DNA of 9,356 bases from Actinomycetota bacterium (GTDB taxonomy: Bacteria; Actinomycetota; Acidimicrobiia; Acidimicrobiales; Microtrichaceae). Location of the stretch: the NCBI GenBank assembly GCA_009700815.1, contig WLLG01000061.1:1-9356 (forward strand), written 5' to 3'. The position numbers were made by a program, and so were the translations under genes. The notes under the pieces were generated by a model. The model was not told where the DNA came from. It saw nothing but the letters and a program-made list of their open reading frames with translations, and did no database searches. Below, piece by piece: positions 1-6,206 of this stretch (the first letter of the stretch is position 1; each line of letters begins with the position of its first letter).

Positions 1-602
1 AGGTTGTGGCTCTGGTACCAATCCTCAAAGAAACCCGCGATCTGATCACGCCGGATTGTTTCTACGGTTCGGCTAGTCCCGAGCACCTCTCGTCCAAGGG
101 GATGGCCCGGAAAGAGTGATTCGAAGAGGCGAACACCCACTAGATCTTCTGGGTCGTCCTCGGCTGCTGCAAGCTCTTCAAGGATGACTTCACGCTCGCC
201 CTCAACGTCATCTTCAGCTAAGCCAGGGTGTGACACAACGTCCAAAAGAACGTCGACCGCTAGATCAGATTCACTCGAAGGAACCCTCGCAAAGAACGCA
301 GTGTATTCACTGGCCGTATAGGCGTTCATGTCCCCGCCAACACCATCGATTGCTATGGCGATATCGACGGCACTGCGACGAGCAGTCCCCTGAAAGAGAA
401 GGTGTTCAAGGAAATGCGAAGCACCGGCTATCTCTGCTGGCTCGTCCCTGCCGCCGACGCCCACCCAGACTGCAAAAGTGGCGGAGTGCGTGTGCGGCAC
501 AGAATCAGTAAGGACCCTAACTCCGTTCGATAGAACTGTCTTTTCAACGTTCGCAGCGAGGAGCGAATTGTTCGCTCCTCGCTGCGTAAGCTCAGTACTC
601 AT
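1..602 (-). CDS. M16 family zinc metallopeptidase (pitrilysin/processing-peptidase type), 3' end cut by window edge
   Basis: About 200 N-terminal codons are present; the rest lies beyond position 1. The inverted zinc-binding motif HxxEH is intact as HFLEH (H63, E66, H67) within HFLEHLLFQGT. The third zinc ligand is probably E143, in REVILEEL, about 76 residues after the second His as the family requires. Flanking blocks VGVGGRDEP, GGDMNAYTASEYTAF and PLGREVLGT match the catalytic half of bacterial M16B peptidases. There is no signal peptide, so it is likely cytosolic. Its substrate cannot be inferred; family members degrade or trim peptides. The start is ATG at 602, with only a weak GGGA upstream; no downstream in-frame ATG precedes the conserved core until M92. 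It lies 51 nt after pnp on the same strand, an arrangement recurrent in actinobacteria and probably cotranscribed. Oddity: codons 6-17 form a perfect hairpin, described separately. The family assignment is firm. Confidence 0.93.
   Translation of the reverse strand, partial: MSTELTQRGANNSLLAANVEKTVLSNGVRVLTDSVPHTHSATFAVWVGVGGRDEPAEIAGASHFLEHLLFQGTARRSAVDIAIAIDGVGGDMNAYTASEYTAFFARVPSSESDLAVDVLLDVVSHPGLAEDDVEGEREVILEELAAAEDDPEDLVGVRLFESLFPGHPLGREVLGTSRTVETIRRDQIAGFFEDWYQSHN
552..586. repeat. Perfect 16-bp inverted repeat (3-nt loop) inside the first codons of the M16 gene
   Basis: The left arm cgcagcgaggagcgaa (552-567) is exactly complementary to the right arm (571-586), with loop ttg. In the minus-strand transcript the stem covers codons 6-17 of the M16 peptidase, 16 nt after its start codon. 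Neither strand has a T-run after it, so it is not a canonical intrinsic terminator. It could slow translation, serve as a double-strand endonuclease (RNase III) site between pnp and the peptidase, or act as a U-less terminator-like attenuator. These roles are inference; the perfect pairing is read directly. Confidence 0.9.
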
Positions 603-653
603 CAGCTAATCCCGAATAATCGAACGAGAAAAGCTGCGTTGAGATTTCAGGAC

Positions 654-3185
654 TCATCGACGACGGCGTTGGCCACCTCGACCACCGCCATTTCCGCCGC
701 CGCTTCCGCCGCCTGGTCCTCTTCCGCCACTGCGCACTGGGTTAGGCCCCAGGTCGCCGAAGGTTTCAGACAACTCGGCATCGAACGAGTCAGCGAAGCT
801 CACCTCAATCCGGTCGGAAGATGAGGCTTCTTCGCTGCCTTGTGTATCAGCAGAGTTGCCTTGTGAATCAGTAGAACCCGCTGCTTCATCAGGCGATGCC
901 GAGGAGTCGGAGCTTGCTGTGGAGTGAGCAGCGCTCGTCGCGCTGCCCTCACTCGCTTTTGGGGACTCATCTCCTGCTAACGCTAGAGAAATCTTTCCGT
1001 TCGGATCGATGTCTTCAACGCGCACAGCAACAGCATCGCCTAGGTCAACGACATCCTCAACCCGGTCAATGCGCTTTCCGCCGCCGAGCTTGGAGATATG
1101 CAGCAGACCGTCTCGGCCAGGCAGGATGTTCACGAAGGCACCGAACTTGGTGATGTTCACCACTCGACCTTCGTAGATGGCGCCAACTTCTGCAGTAGGC
1201 GGATCGAGGATGAGCTTGATCTGACGCTCGGCTTCGAGCATCACTCCAGCATCAACTGCAGCGATCGAAACCATGCCGACCATACCGTCATCATCAACGC
1301 TGATGTTTGCGCCGGTCTCAGCCTGAATGGCGTTGATGACCTTGCCCTTTGGACCAATAACTTCACCGATCTTGTCAATCGGAATCTCAAAGCTAATGAT
1401 CTTTGGAGCAGTCGCAGCGACCTCGTCACGTGGAGCCGCAATCGCAGCCGCCATGACCTCAAGGATCTGCAAACGAGCCTCTCTTGCCTGATTGAGCGCC
1501 CCTGCAAGAACGTCTGCGGGGATGCCGTCAATCTTGGTATCAAGCTGCAAAGCCGTAATGAACTCAGAGGTACCGGCAACTTTGAAGTCCATGTCGCCGT
1601 AGGCGTCCTCGGCTCCAAGAATGTCTGTCAGCGTGACGTACTTGTCATCTGCATAGATAAGGCCCATCGCGATTCCAGCCACTGGAGCCTTGATCGGCAC
1701 GCCAGCGTCCATGAGGGAAAGCGTTGACGCACAGACTGAAGCCATCGAGGAGGAACCGTTTGAACCAAGCACCTCAGAGACCAAGCGAATGGTGTAGGGG
1801 AACTCTTCAAGTGAAGGAATCACTGGGAACACAGCGCGCTCTGCAAGCGCACCGTGGCCGATTTCACGACGCTTTGGACCACGCATAAATCCAGGCTCTC
1901 CAGTAGAGAACGGAGGAAAATTGTAGTGGTGCAAGTAACGCTTGCGAGTAATCGGATCGATTCCGTCGATCATCTGGTCCATCTTGGCCATGCCAAGCGT
2001 GGCAACGTTCAGGACTTGGGTTTCTCCACGCTGGAACAAACCAGTTCCGTGAGCGGTTGGAATGACGTCAACCTCGGCCGACAATGCACGTAGATCGCTC
2101 AGTCCGCGACCGTCGATTCGTGCACCCTCGTTGACAATGCGTGAACGCACTGTGGACTTAGCCAAGGAGCGGAAAGCGTTCTTGGTCTGCTTGTTCGCAT
2201 TCGCTGCTGCGTCATCCGCAGAGACACCGTCTGCAACTGCTGCTTCCACGAGTCCAGGAACGATTCGCTCGAGCAGATCGTCACGCAACGCAGATTCAGC
2301 AGCGGTGCGATCGGCCTTATCAGCGATCTGCATGATCTCGACGATCTGCTTGCCGCCAAGGGACTCAACCTGAGCATAAATCTCTGAGCTGTAATCAACC
2401 TGAGGGTTGTAGTGCATCACGGCCTTTGGCCCGTCTGCTGCAAGTACTTCCTCGGCAAGCTTGCGCTGCAACGCAATGACCTCGGAGATCCAACGCTTTG
2501 ACTCGTTCAAGGCATCAGCAAGGGCTGCCTCGTCAACCTTGGGTGCGCCATTTTCGTAGTAACCCCACGCGCCCTCGGTACCGCCAGCCTCGACCATCAT
2601 CACGGCAACGTCGCCATTGTCGAGTTCCCGACCAGCTACCACAATCTCGAAGGTTGACTCATCGCCCTCTTCATAGGTTGGATGCGCAATCCAGGTGCCA
2701 TCGATTGAATAGGCCAAACGCACGGCGCCAACTGGGCCGTCAAATGGAATGTCCGAGATCATCAACGCAGCAGAGGCTCCGTTGATGGCAAGGACGTCGT
2801 AGGGATTCTTCTGATCTGCACCAAAGACAGTTCCCACAACATGGACCTCATTACGGAAGTCTGATGGGAACGAAGGCCGCAACGGCCGATCGATGAGTCG
2901 GCAGGTCAGGATGGCTGACTCAGGCGCGCGACCTTCACGACGGAAGAATGACCCAGGGATCTTTCCAGCGGCGTACATGCGCTCTTCGATATCTACTGTC
3001 AGCGGGAAGAAATCAATGCCCTCTCGAACATGCCCCGCTGCAGTTGCAGTCATCAGGATTCTGGTGTTACCCATGCCGGCGAGTACTGCTCCGCCAGCAA
3101 GACCAGCAAGCTTGCCAGTCTCGAATGAAATTGTTTTGTTCTCGTCTTCACCAACTGGTGCTTCGACGCGAATGAATGTGGCCAC
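654..3185 (-). CDS. pnp: Polyribonucleotide nucleotidyltransferase (PNPase)
   Basis: PNPase degrades RNA 3'-to-5' by phosphorolysis, releasing nucleoside diphosphates, and can also add 3' tails; it acts in the cytosol as a trimeric ring. Of 843 aa, residues 1-145 form the first RNase PH domain, with the FFRREGR loop at 80-86. A helical linker follows, then the second RNase PH domain at about 350-560. That domain has FMRGPKRREIGHG (433-445), the phosphate-binding SNGSSS (475-480) and the catalytic acidic GDMDFK (530-535). A KH domain with GEVIGPKGKVINAI lies at about 600-655, and an S1 domain at about 667-737. From about 738 a Ser/Asp/Glu-rich stretch leads into a Gly/Arg tail ending RRRR, making the protein about 130 residues longer than the 711-aa E. 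coli enzyme. The start is GTG at 3185, behind a perfect AAGGAGG at 3191-3197 with 5-nt spacing. It lies downstream of rpsO, the classic pairing. Identification is certain; the role of the tail is not. Confidence 0.98.
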   Translation of the reverse strand: MATFIRVEAPVGEDENKTISFETGKLAGLAGGAVLAGMGNTRILMTATAAGHVREGIDFFPLTVDIEERMYAAGKIPGSFFRREGRAPESAILTCRLIDRPLRPSFPSDFRNEVHVVGTVFGADQKNPYDVLAINGASAALMISDIPFDGPVGAVRLAYSIDGTWIAHPTYEEGDESTFEIVVAGRELDNGDVAVMMVEAGGTEGAWGYYENGAPKVDEAALADALNESKRWISEVIALQRKLAEEVLAADGPKAVMHYNPQVDYSSEIYAQVESLGGKQIVEIMQIADKADRTAAESALRDDLLERIVPGLVEAAVADGVSADDAAANANKQTKNAFRSLAKSTVRSRIVNEGARIDGRGLSDLRALSAEVDVIPTAHGTGLFQRGETQVLNVATLGMAKMDQMIDGIDPITRKRYLHHYNFPPFSTGEPGFMRGPKRREIGHGALAERAVFPVIPSLEEFPYTIRLVSEVLGSNGSSSMASVCASTLSLMDAGVPIKAPVAGIAMGLIYADDKYVTLTDILGAEDAYGDMDFKVAGTSEFITALQLDTKIDGIPADVLAGALNQAREARLQILEVMAAAIAAPRDEVAATAPKIISFEIPIDKIGEVIGPKGKVINAIQAETGANISVDDDGMVGMVSIAAVDAGVMLEAERQIKLILDPPTAEVGAIYEGRVVNITKFGAFVNILPGRDGLLHISKLGGGKRIDRVEDVVDLGDAVAVRVEDIDPNGKISLALAGDESPKASEGSATSAAHSTASSDSSASPDEAAGSTDSQGNSADTQGSEEASSSDRIEVSFADSFDAELSETFGDLGPNPVRSGGRGPGGGSGGGNGGGRGGQRRRR

Positions 3186-3191
3186 GTGGCC
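3180..3191. repeat. 12-bp perfect palindrome over the pnp start codon
   Basis: The sequence ggccacgtggcc is its own reverse complement. It contains the GTG start codon of pnp and touches the Shine-Dalgarno. A loopless palindrome cannot fold tightly on itself. It could pair between two transcripts or bind a dimeric protein at the DNA level, but nothing shows either, and part of it is forced by coding. Confidence 0.7.
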
Positions 3192-3197
3192 CTCCTT
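3191..3197 (-). promoter_or_regulatory. Ribosome binding site of pnp, abutting a leader hairpin
   Basis: AAGGAGG read on the minus strand is a full anti-16S match, 5 nt before the GTG start of pnp. It fixes the start at 3185. The hairpin at 3198-3215 ends exactly at the base before this site. The start codon lies within the palindrome ggccacgtggcc (3180-3191), whose last base is also the first plus-strand base of this site. Confidence 0.85.
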
Positions 3198-3215
3198 CGA
3201 TCCCCCTCGGGATCG
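3198..3215 (-). promoter_or_regulatory. Hairpin immediately upstream of the pnp Shine-Dalgarno
   Basis: On the minus strand CGATCCC (3215-3209) pairs perfectly with GGGATCG (3204-3198) around the loop GAGG. The 7-bp stem ends at the base before AAGGAGG, so its stability could influence ribosome access to pnp. PNPase genes in other bacteria are autoregulated through structured leaders, but the mechanism here is untested. Confidence 0.6.
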
Positions 3216-3265
3216 TCTAGGTGCGACAAGGCCAGTTCCCAGTGGTCGACTCCCGAGGCATGCGC

Positions 3266-3328
3266 CGGCGAGAATCTGCTCAGCCGGGTTGCTCAGAGGT
3301 CGGCAACCGGTAACTGACCGGCTCGCCG
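3266..3328 (-). promoter_or_regulatory. Structured central part of the pnp leader
   Basis: Several complementary segments nest or compete here. cggcgag (3266-3272) can pair with ctcgccg (3322-3328). ccgggttgc (3284-3292) can pair with gcaaccgg (3303-3310) with one bulged G. ccggt (3307-3311) can pair with accgg (3317-3321), which shares bases with the previous stem and so excludes it. Next to it, 3331-3350 is an A/C-rich, apparently unstructured stretch in the transcript. Together this suggests a folded leader ahead of pnp, plausibly a site of RNase III/PNPase autocontrol as known for rpsO-pnp in other bacteria. I have no energy calculation. Confidence 0.4.
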
Positions 3329-3385
3329 CACTTCTTTTATTGTTGTTTGTTCGGACAGACTACCCGCGCTCAACACCCCATACGC

Positions 3386-3415
3386 GAATCGGCTGGCCCG
3401 AAGGCCAGCCGATTC
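3386..3415 (-). terminator. Strong hairpin after rpsO: partial terminator or RNA-processing site
   Basis: A 13-bp perfect stem with loop CGAA on the plus strand (UUCG in the transcript): gaatcggctggcc (3386-3398) pairs with 3403-3415. It starts 38 nt after the rpsO stop codon. UUCG is a classic extra-stable tetraloop, though the closing pair here is C-G in the transcript as C(UUCG)G, the stable form. No U-run follows on the minus strand, so a strict intrinsic terminator is unlikely. A 3'-end stabiliser for rpsO mRNA, a U-less attenuator or an RNase III substrate before pnp fits better. The pairing is seen directly; the role is inferred. Confidence 0.6.
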
Positions 3416-3453
3416 AACAGATACTGCAAAGGATTGCTGGCCCGAGGACCCGC

Positions 3454-3735
3454 TCAGCGACGCAAACCAAGCTCAGCGATAATGCTGCGGTAGCGCTCAA
3501 TGTCATTTGTCTTGAGGTAATCAAGGAACCGGCGGCGGCGACCCACGAGCATCAGGAGCCCACGACGAGAGTGGTGGTCCTTCTTGTGCTTCTTGAGGTG
3601 CTCTGTCAGGTGATCGATCCGATCAGTCAGAAGCGCAATCTGCACTTCGGCTGATCCGGTATCTGCCGAATTCTTACCAAATTTGGTAATGGTGTCGGCC
3701 TTCGGGGGAAGGTTGGTGGCCTGACGGTTACTCAT
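3454..3735 (-). CDS. rpsO: 30S ribosomal protein S15
   Basis: S15 binds the three-way junction of helices 20-22 in the central domain of 16S rRNA early in 30S assembly. The 93-aa product shows the family signature DTGSAEVQIALLTDRIDHLTEHLKKHKKDHHSRRGLL (about 25-61), the segment GRRRRFLDYLKTND, and the invariant C-terminus LGLRR. It is a few residues longer at the N-terminus than the 89-aa E. coli protein. The start is ATG at 3735, preceded by a purine-rich AAAGAGA. The frame stays open upstream to 3786, but that extension is not S15-like and overlaps the leader RNA. It sits directly before pnp, as in most bacteria. S15 commonly represses its own mRNA; the leader described at 3764-3811 is a candidate site for this. 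Confidence 0.97.
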   Translation of the reverse strand: MSNRQATNLPPKADTITKFGKNSADTGSAEVQIALLTDRIDHLTEHLKKHKKDHHSRRGLLMLVGRRRRFLDYLKTNDIERYRSIIAELGLRR

Positions 3736-3749
3736 GTTGTCTCTTTCTT

Positions 3750-3811
3750 GGGTATCTGACCCGGCTCCAAAGATCGTTGACTGCACACAAAGTATTGACT
3801 CTTTGGTGCAG
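3750..3811 (-). promoter_or_regulatory. Candidate S15 autoregulatory leader RNA with alternative pairings
   Basis: Three elements are visible upstream of rpsO. Hairpin A: ctgcac-a-caaag (3781-3792) pairs with ctttggtgcag (3801-3811), giving 11 bp with one bulged base and an 8-nt loop. Alternative B: gctccaaaga (3764-3773) pairs with tctttggtgc (3800-3809), 9 of 10 positions, using the same strand as hairpin A and so excluding it. A small stem gggt/accc (3750-3753 with 3759-3762) lies just before the purine-rich ribosome site. Competing folds ahead of a ribosomal protein gene suggest feedback by S15. Distinct S15 leader RNAs are known in several phyla, including, as I recall, Actinobacteria; I cannot match this to a published consensus. 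Confidence 0.5.
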
Positions 3812-3850
3812 CTTCGTATCCCAGAGCGGCACGGCTACTCAGCCGAGGAA

Positions 3851-3856
3851 TGTCAA
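3851..3856 (-). promoter_or_regulatory. -35-like hexamer upstream of rpsO
   Basis: A perfect TTGACA reads on the minus strand between the hydrolase stop and rpsO. A promoter here would start the transcript near 3820 and include the whole leader at 3750-3811. No good -10 is seen: the region at the right spacing (3828-3835) reads TAGCCGTG. The call is therefore tentative. Confidence 0.3.
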
Positions 3857-3904
3857 GTCTAGATGCCCACGGTCTCTTGCGTAAAACCAGCAGCAGGATT
3901 GCCC

Positions 3905-5020
3905 CTAGCGGTCGGTATGCCAGGAGTACTTGGGCTTACGATGACGACCCACAACTTTGGAGGATCGTCCAGAGGGTGACAATGAAAAGATTCGAGCATC
4001 TGGCTGATAACAAACACGCTCAACATCTTCCAGCGTCGGGAATTCCTGATCCAGACCAGCTGACCGTAACGAGATCCGTATGCTCTCTCCAAGCTCGGCG
4101 GCGAGCAACTCGGCAATGACAGCTGGGAGCGTTTCTGGATCTCTCAAAATCCAAGAATGGCCTCCTCCTTCGATGGTTACGAGGACGCCCTCAGTGCGTC
4201 GTGCAGTGTCTCGTGCCGTTCGATGCGGTACACCAAGGTCTCGCGATCCATGCAAGACAAATACCGGAACATCATTTTCGAACAAGGCGTCTAGGGCATA
4301 TCTGCTTGAACGGCTGCGCAGAATCGTCCACATCGGTCCAAGAAGCCGCCAAGGCTGAACCATGTGGCCTGCAACCGTTGGGACCAGCAGACGAAAGAGC
4401 TTTGTAGCTTGTACCGGATCACTAAAGGTCGGCATCACTGTCAGTGAGTCCACTAGCAGCAGCCCGCTCAACACTCCGAGCAGAGGCGGTGCTACTCGAA
4501 AGAGTTGCACCATCAGGTCCCAGGTATCACCGACAATCGCATCGATCAAGACCACGCCGATTACCCGTTCAGGCCGGGTTGCCGCCATGCGGGTAATCAG
4601 CTGCCCACCCATTGAGTGACCCGCAACTACAAATCTGTCGATTCCGAGTTCATCAATGACTCGACCAAGCAGGTCTGCATAGTCATTCAAGCTTTGCCCA
4701 GACAGCGGTAGTCCCTGCGTGGCGCCATGGCCAGCAGTATCAACAGCAATCACTCGAAATCCCATCTTGACTAAACGGGATAGGGACTGCGCGTATAAGA
4801 ACCCCTCCACGGAGAACCCATGCACTACTACAAGTGGTACGCCCTTGCCTGCAACGGTGACCCCTACCCGGTGACCGTCATCCAGAGTGATCTCATGGCG
4901 AGCTAAGCGAGGAACCTCGATGGCTTCAGCGGCAAGAGGCGCATCAAGAACTGGGCCCTCAATGGGATCAAAGATCTCGCTCTCATCGATGTCAGTCTGA
5001 TCCATCTCGTTCTCACTCAC
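3905..5020 (-). CDS. Alpha/beta-hydrolase fold protein, substrate unknown
   Basis: The 371-aa product has a complete alpha/beta-hydrolase triad. The nucleophile is S136 in GHSMGG, the acid is probably D261 in HGSRDLGVPH, and the base is H288 in GGGHSWIL. HGF at 67-69 provides the oxyanion-hole segment, and VDTAGHGAT (93-101) is the usual strand-4 block. A cap domain of about 80 residues spans roughly 165-245. Residues 1-40 are acidic and disordered-looking without a signal peptide or membrane helix; the last 60 residues form a basic tail beyond the fold. Relatives include esterases, lipases, haloperoxidase-like enzymes and C-C hydrolases, so no reaction is assigned. The start is GTG at 5020 with a poor ribosome site; an in-frame ATG at 5005 would give 366 aa. 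It interrupts the usual ribF-rpsO adjacency on the same strand, 181 nt after ribF. It ends 169 nt before rpsO with no visible terminator. Confidence 0.88.
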   Translation of the reverse strand: MSENEMDQTDIDESEIFDPIEGPVLDAPLAAEAIEVPRLARHEITLDDGHRVGVTVAGKGVPLVVVHGFSVEGFLYAQSLSRLVKMGFRVIAVDTAGHGATQGLPLSGQSLNDYADLLGRVIDELGIDRFVVAGHSMGGQLITRMAATRPERVIGVVLIDAIVGDTWDLMVQLFRVAPPLLGVLSGLLLVDSLTVMPTFSDPVQATKLFRLLVPTVAGHMVQPWRLLGPMWTILRSRSSRYALDALFENDVPVFVLHGSRDLGVPHRTARDTARRTEGVLVTIEGGGHSWILRDPETLPAVIAELLAAELGESIRISLRSAGLDQEFPTLEDVERVCYQPDARIFSLSPSGRSSKVVGRHRKPKYSWHTDR

Positions 5021-5022
5021 CC

Positions 5023-5058
5023 GCAGTCATTAACTCTCAGCAGTCATTAACTCTCAGC
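5023..5058. repeat. 17-bp perfect tandem repeat upstream of the hydrolase start
   Basis: The unit gcagtcattaactctca occurs at 5023-5039 and again at 5040-5056, followed by gc of a third copy. On the minus strand each unit carries an ATG, giving two tiny frames. The first is six codons including stop (5047-5030). The second is also six (5030-5013). They overlap as TAATG, and the second covers the proposed GTG start of the hydrolase. It may be an operator pair, a translational coupling device, or a recent slippage duplication. Confidence 0.9.
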
Positions 5059-5080
5059 GTTCTCTACCTACCAGCAAGGT

Positions 5081-5098
5081 CCGGGCAGGCAAGCCCGG
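5081..5098 (-). terminator. Small GC-rich hairpin in the ribF-hydrolase gap
   Basis: ccgggc (5081-5086) pairs with gcccgg (5093-5098) around a 6-nt loop, about 100 nt after the ribF stop. No T-run follows on the minus strand. It could weakly attenuate readthrough from ribF or sit in the hydrolase leader; 6 bp is short enough to be chance in this composition. I see no other clear signal in the 181-nt gap beyond the tandem repeat. Confidence 0.25.
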
Positions 5099-5201
5099 TC
5101 GTCTGCTGCCACCGCCATGGCCACCTAGCTCCGATCGTAACGGGAATCCGGCCGAGTTAGGGGTTTCTCGGCAAGAAATGGGGCCTGCTCAAATCGAGGC
5201 G

Positions 5202-6197
5202 TCAACCTGCTCGTCCGCCGAGCAATCTGCGGGCCTTCTCACAGTCGAGTTGTAGTTGCTCAGTGAGTTCCGCAACTGAAGCAAACTTCGCGTCCGCACG
5301 CAGCCTGTGATCAAACCTGACCGAAACCTGCTCCCCGTACAGATCACCAGCAAAGTCCAAAACATGAACCTCGAGCAGAGTCATTGCCTGATCCTCGTAG
5401 AACGTCGGCCGCTTACCCACATAGATCGCCGCCGGTAACGCCTCAGTTCCCAAGCTGCTAGCCGAAGGAACCGACCCCGTGTCTTGTCGCTGGATCCACC
5501 CGGCATAGATACCATCAGCCGGCATCAGCATCTCATCTGGGATGGCCACGTTTGCTGTTGGAAATCCGAGAGTCCGTCCGCGCTGATCCCCAACGACAAC
5601 CGTTCCGCGCATCTCATGTGAGCGGCCCAGCATGAGATTGGCGTCTACAAGCCGACCCTCATGCAACGAACGGCGAATTGCTGTTGAGGACACCTGCGCA
5701 TCATCTCGAGCTGCCAGCCCGTCTAGGCCAACAAGCTTGTGACCGAGCACCGAGAACCCGAGCGTTTGACCCATCTGGTTCAACAAATCCACGTTGCCGC
5801 GACGCTGAAATCCAAAGTGGAAATCCTCCCCTACGACAACCTGCCGAGCGTTCAAGCAGCGATGCAATACGGAGTCCACAAAATCCTCTGCTGACTCAGA
5901 AGCCCTATCCGGATCGAACCGCACTACGAGTGCGTAGTCCACGCCAGTTCCAGCTAGCAGTTCCAATTTCTGGTCAAGGTCTGTCAACAGCAGTGGCGCT
6001 GAATCTGGGCGAATGACTTGAGCAGGGTGCCGATCAAACGTGACCACCGCCGAACGCTGCCCTGCCGCCTCGGAGCGCCTGCGAACCTCTGCAATCACAG
6101 CCTGATGACCTAAATGAACACCGTCATAGGCGCCGATAGTGACAACGGATCCCTCAGGAGGAGATGGGCATGCATCTGTATCACGAAGAACTCTCAC
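5202..6197 (-). CDS. ribF: Bifunctional riboflavin kinase / FAD synthetase
   Basis: It phosphorylates riboflavin to FMN and adenylates FMN to FAD in the cytosol. The N-terminal adenylyltransferase half (1-185) has GAYDGVHLGHQ, with the nucleotide-binding HxGH at 28-31, then GEDFHFGF (123-130) and SSTAIRRSL (170-178). The C-terminal riboflavin kinase half (about 190-325) has GRTLGFPTANV (207-217), with the PTAN metal/ATP site. It also has DGIYAGW (228-234), and LEVHVLDF (275-282), whose E276 is the likely catalytic Glu. Its 331 aa are standard. Residues 238-255 form a Ser-rich insert in the kinase half, apparently a loop expansion. The start is GTG at 6197, 9 nt after the truB stop and placing VVTIGAYDG where other family members have it. 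No strong Shine-Dalgarno is visible, so translational coupling to truB is likely. No riboswitch would be expected inside this operon and none is seen. Confidence 0.97.
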   Translation of the reverse strand: MRVLRDTDACPSPPEGSVVTIGAYDGVHLGHQAVIAEVRRRSEAAGQRSAVVTFDRHPAQVIRPDSAPLLLTDLDQKLELLAGTGVDYALVVRFDPDRASESAEDFVDSVLHRCLNARQVVVGEDFHFGFQRRGNVDLLNQMGQTLGFSVLGHKLVGLDGLAARDDAQVSSTAIRRSLHEGRLVDANLMLGRSHEMRGTVVVGDQRGRTLGFPTANVAIPDEMLMPADGIYAGWIQRQDTGSVPSASSLGTEALPAAIYVGKRPTFYEDQAMTLLEVHVLDFAGDLYGEQVSVRFDHRLRADAKFASVAELTEQLQLDCEKARRLLGGRAG

Positions 6198-6206
6198 ACC
6201 ACCACG

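Noticed and set aside
552..586. Reading the 16-bp hairpin as the intrinsic terminator of pnp
   Set aside because: It has no T-run on either strand. It also lies inside the M16 coding region, for which no better start exists downstream.
657..740. Possible frameshift in the Gly/Arg-rich 3' end of pnp
   Set aside because: The frame reads cleanly into GGRGGQRRRR and a stop. Arg/Gly tails are usual for actinobacterial PNPase, so no frameshift is needed.
1098..1727. Plus-strand open frame of 209 codons
   Set aside because: It lies entirely antisense to pnp, opposite the second RNase PH, KH and S1 domains. Its product has no recognisable pattern and is explained by the codon bias of pnp.
2893..3654. 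Plus-strand open frame of 253 codons crossing the pnp start, the leader and rpsO
   Set aside because: It is antisense to two certain genes and a structured spacer, with a low-complexity Arg/Ser/Pro-rich product and no ribosome site. It is a chance frame.
3736..3786. In-frame upstream extension of rpsO (17 codons)
   Set aside because: S15 proteins start at the Met matching 3735. The extension is not S15-like and coincides with the folded leader RNA.
3784..3836. Full sigma-70-type promoter for rpsO
   Set aside because: The TTGACA at 3851-3856 is perfect, but no acceptable -10 is found at 15-19 bp spacing. Only a -35-like element is reported.
5023..5058. CRISPR-like repeat
   Set aside because: There are only two copies, directly abutting without spacers, 17 bp each, and no cas genes nearby.
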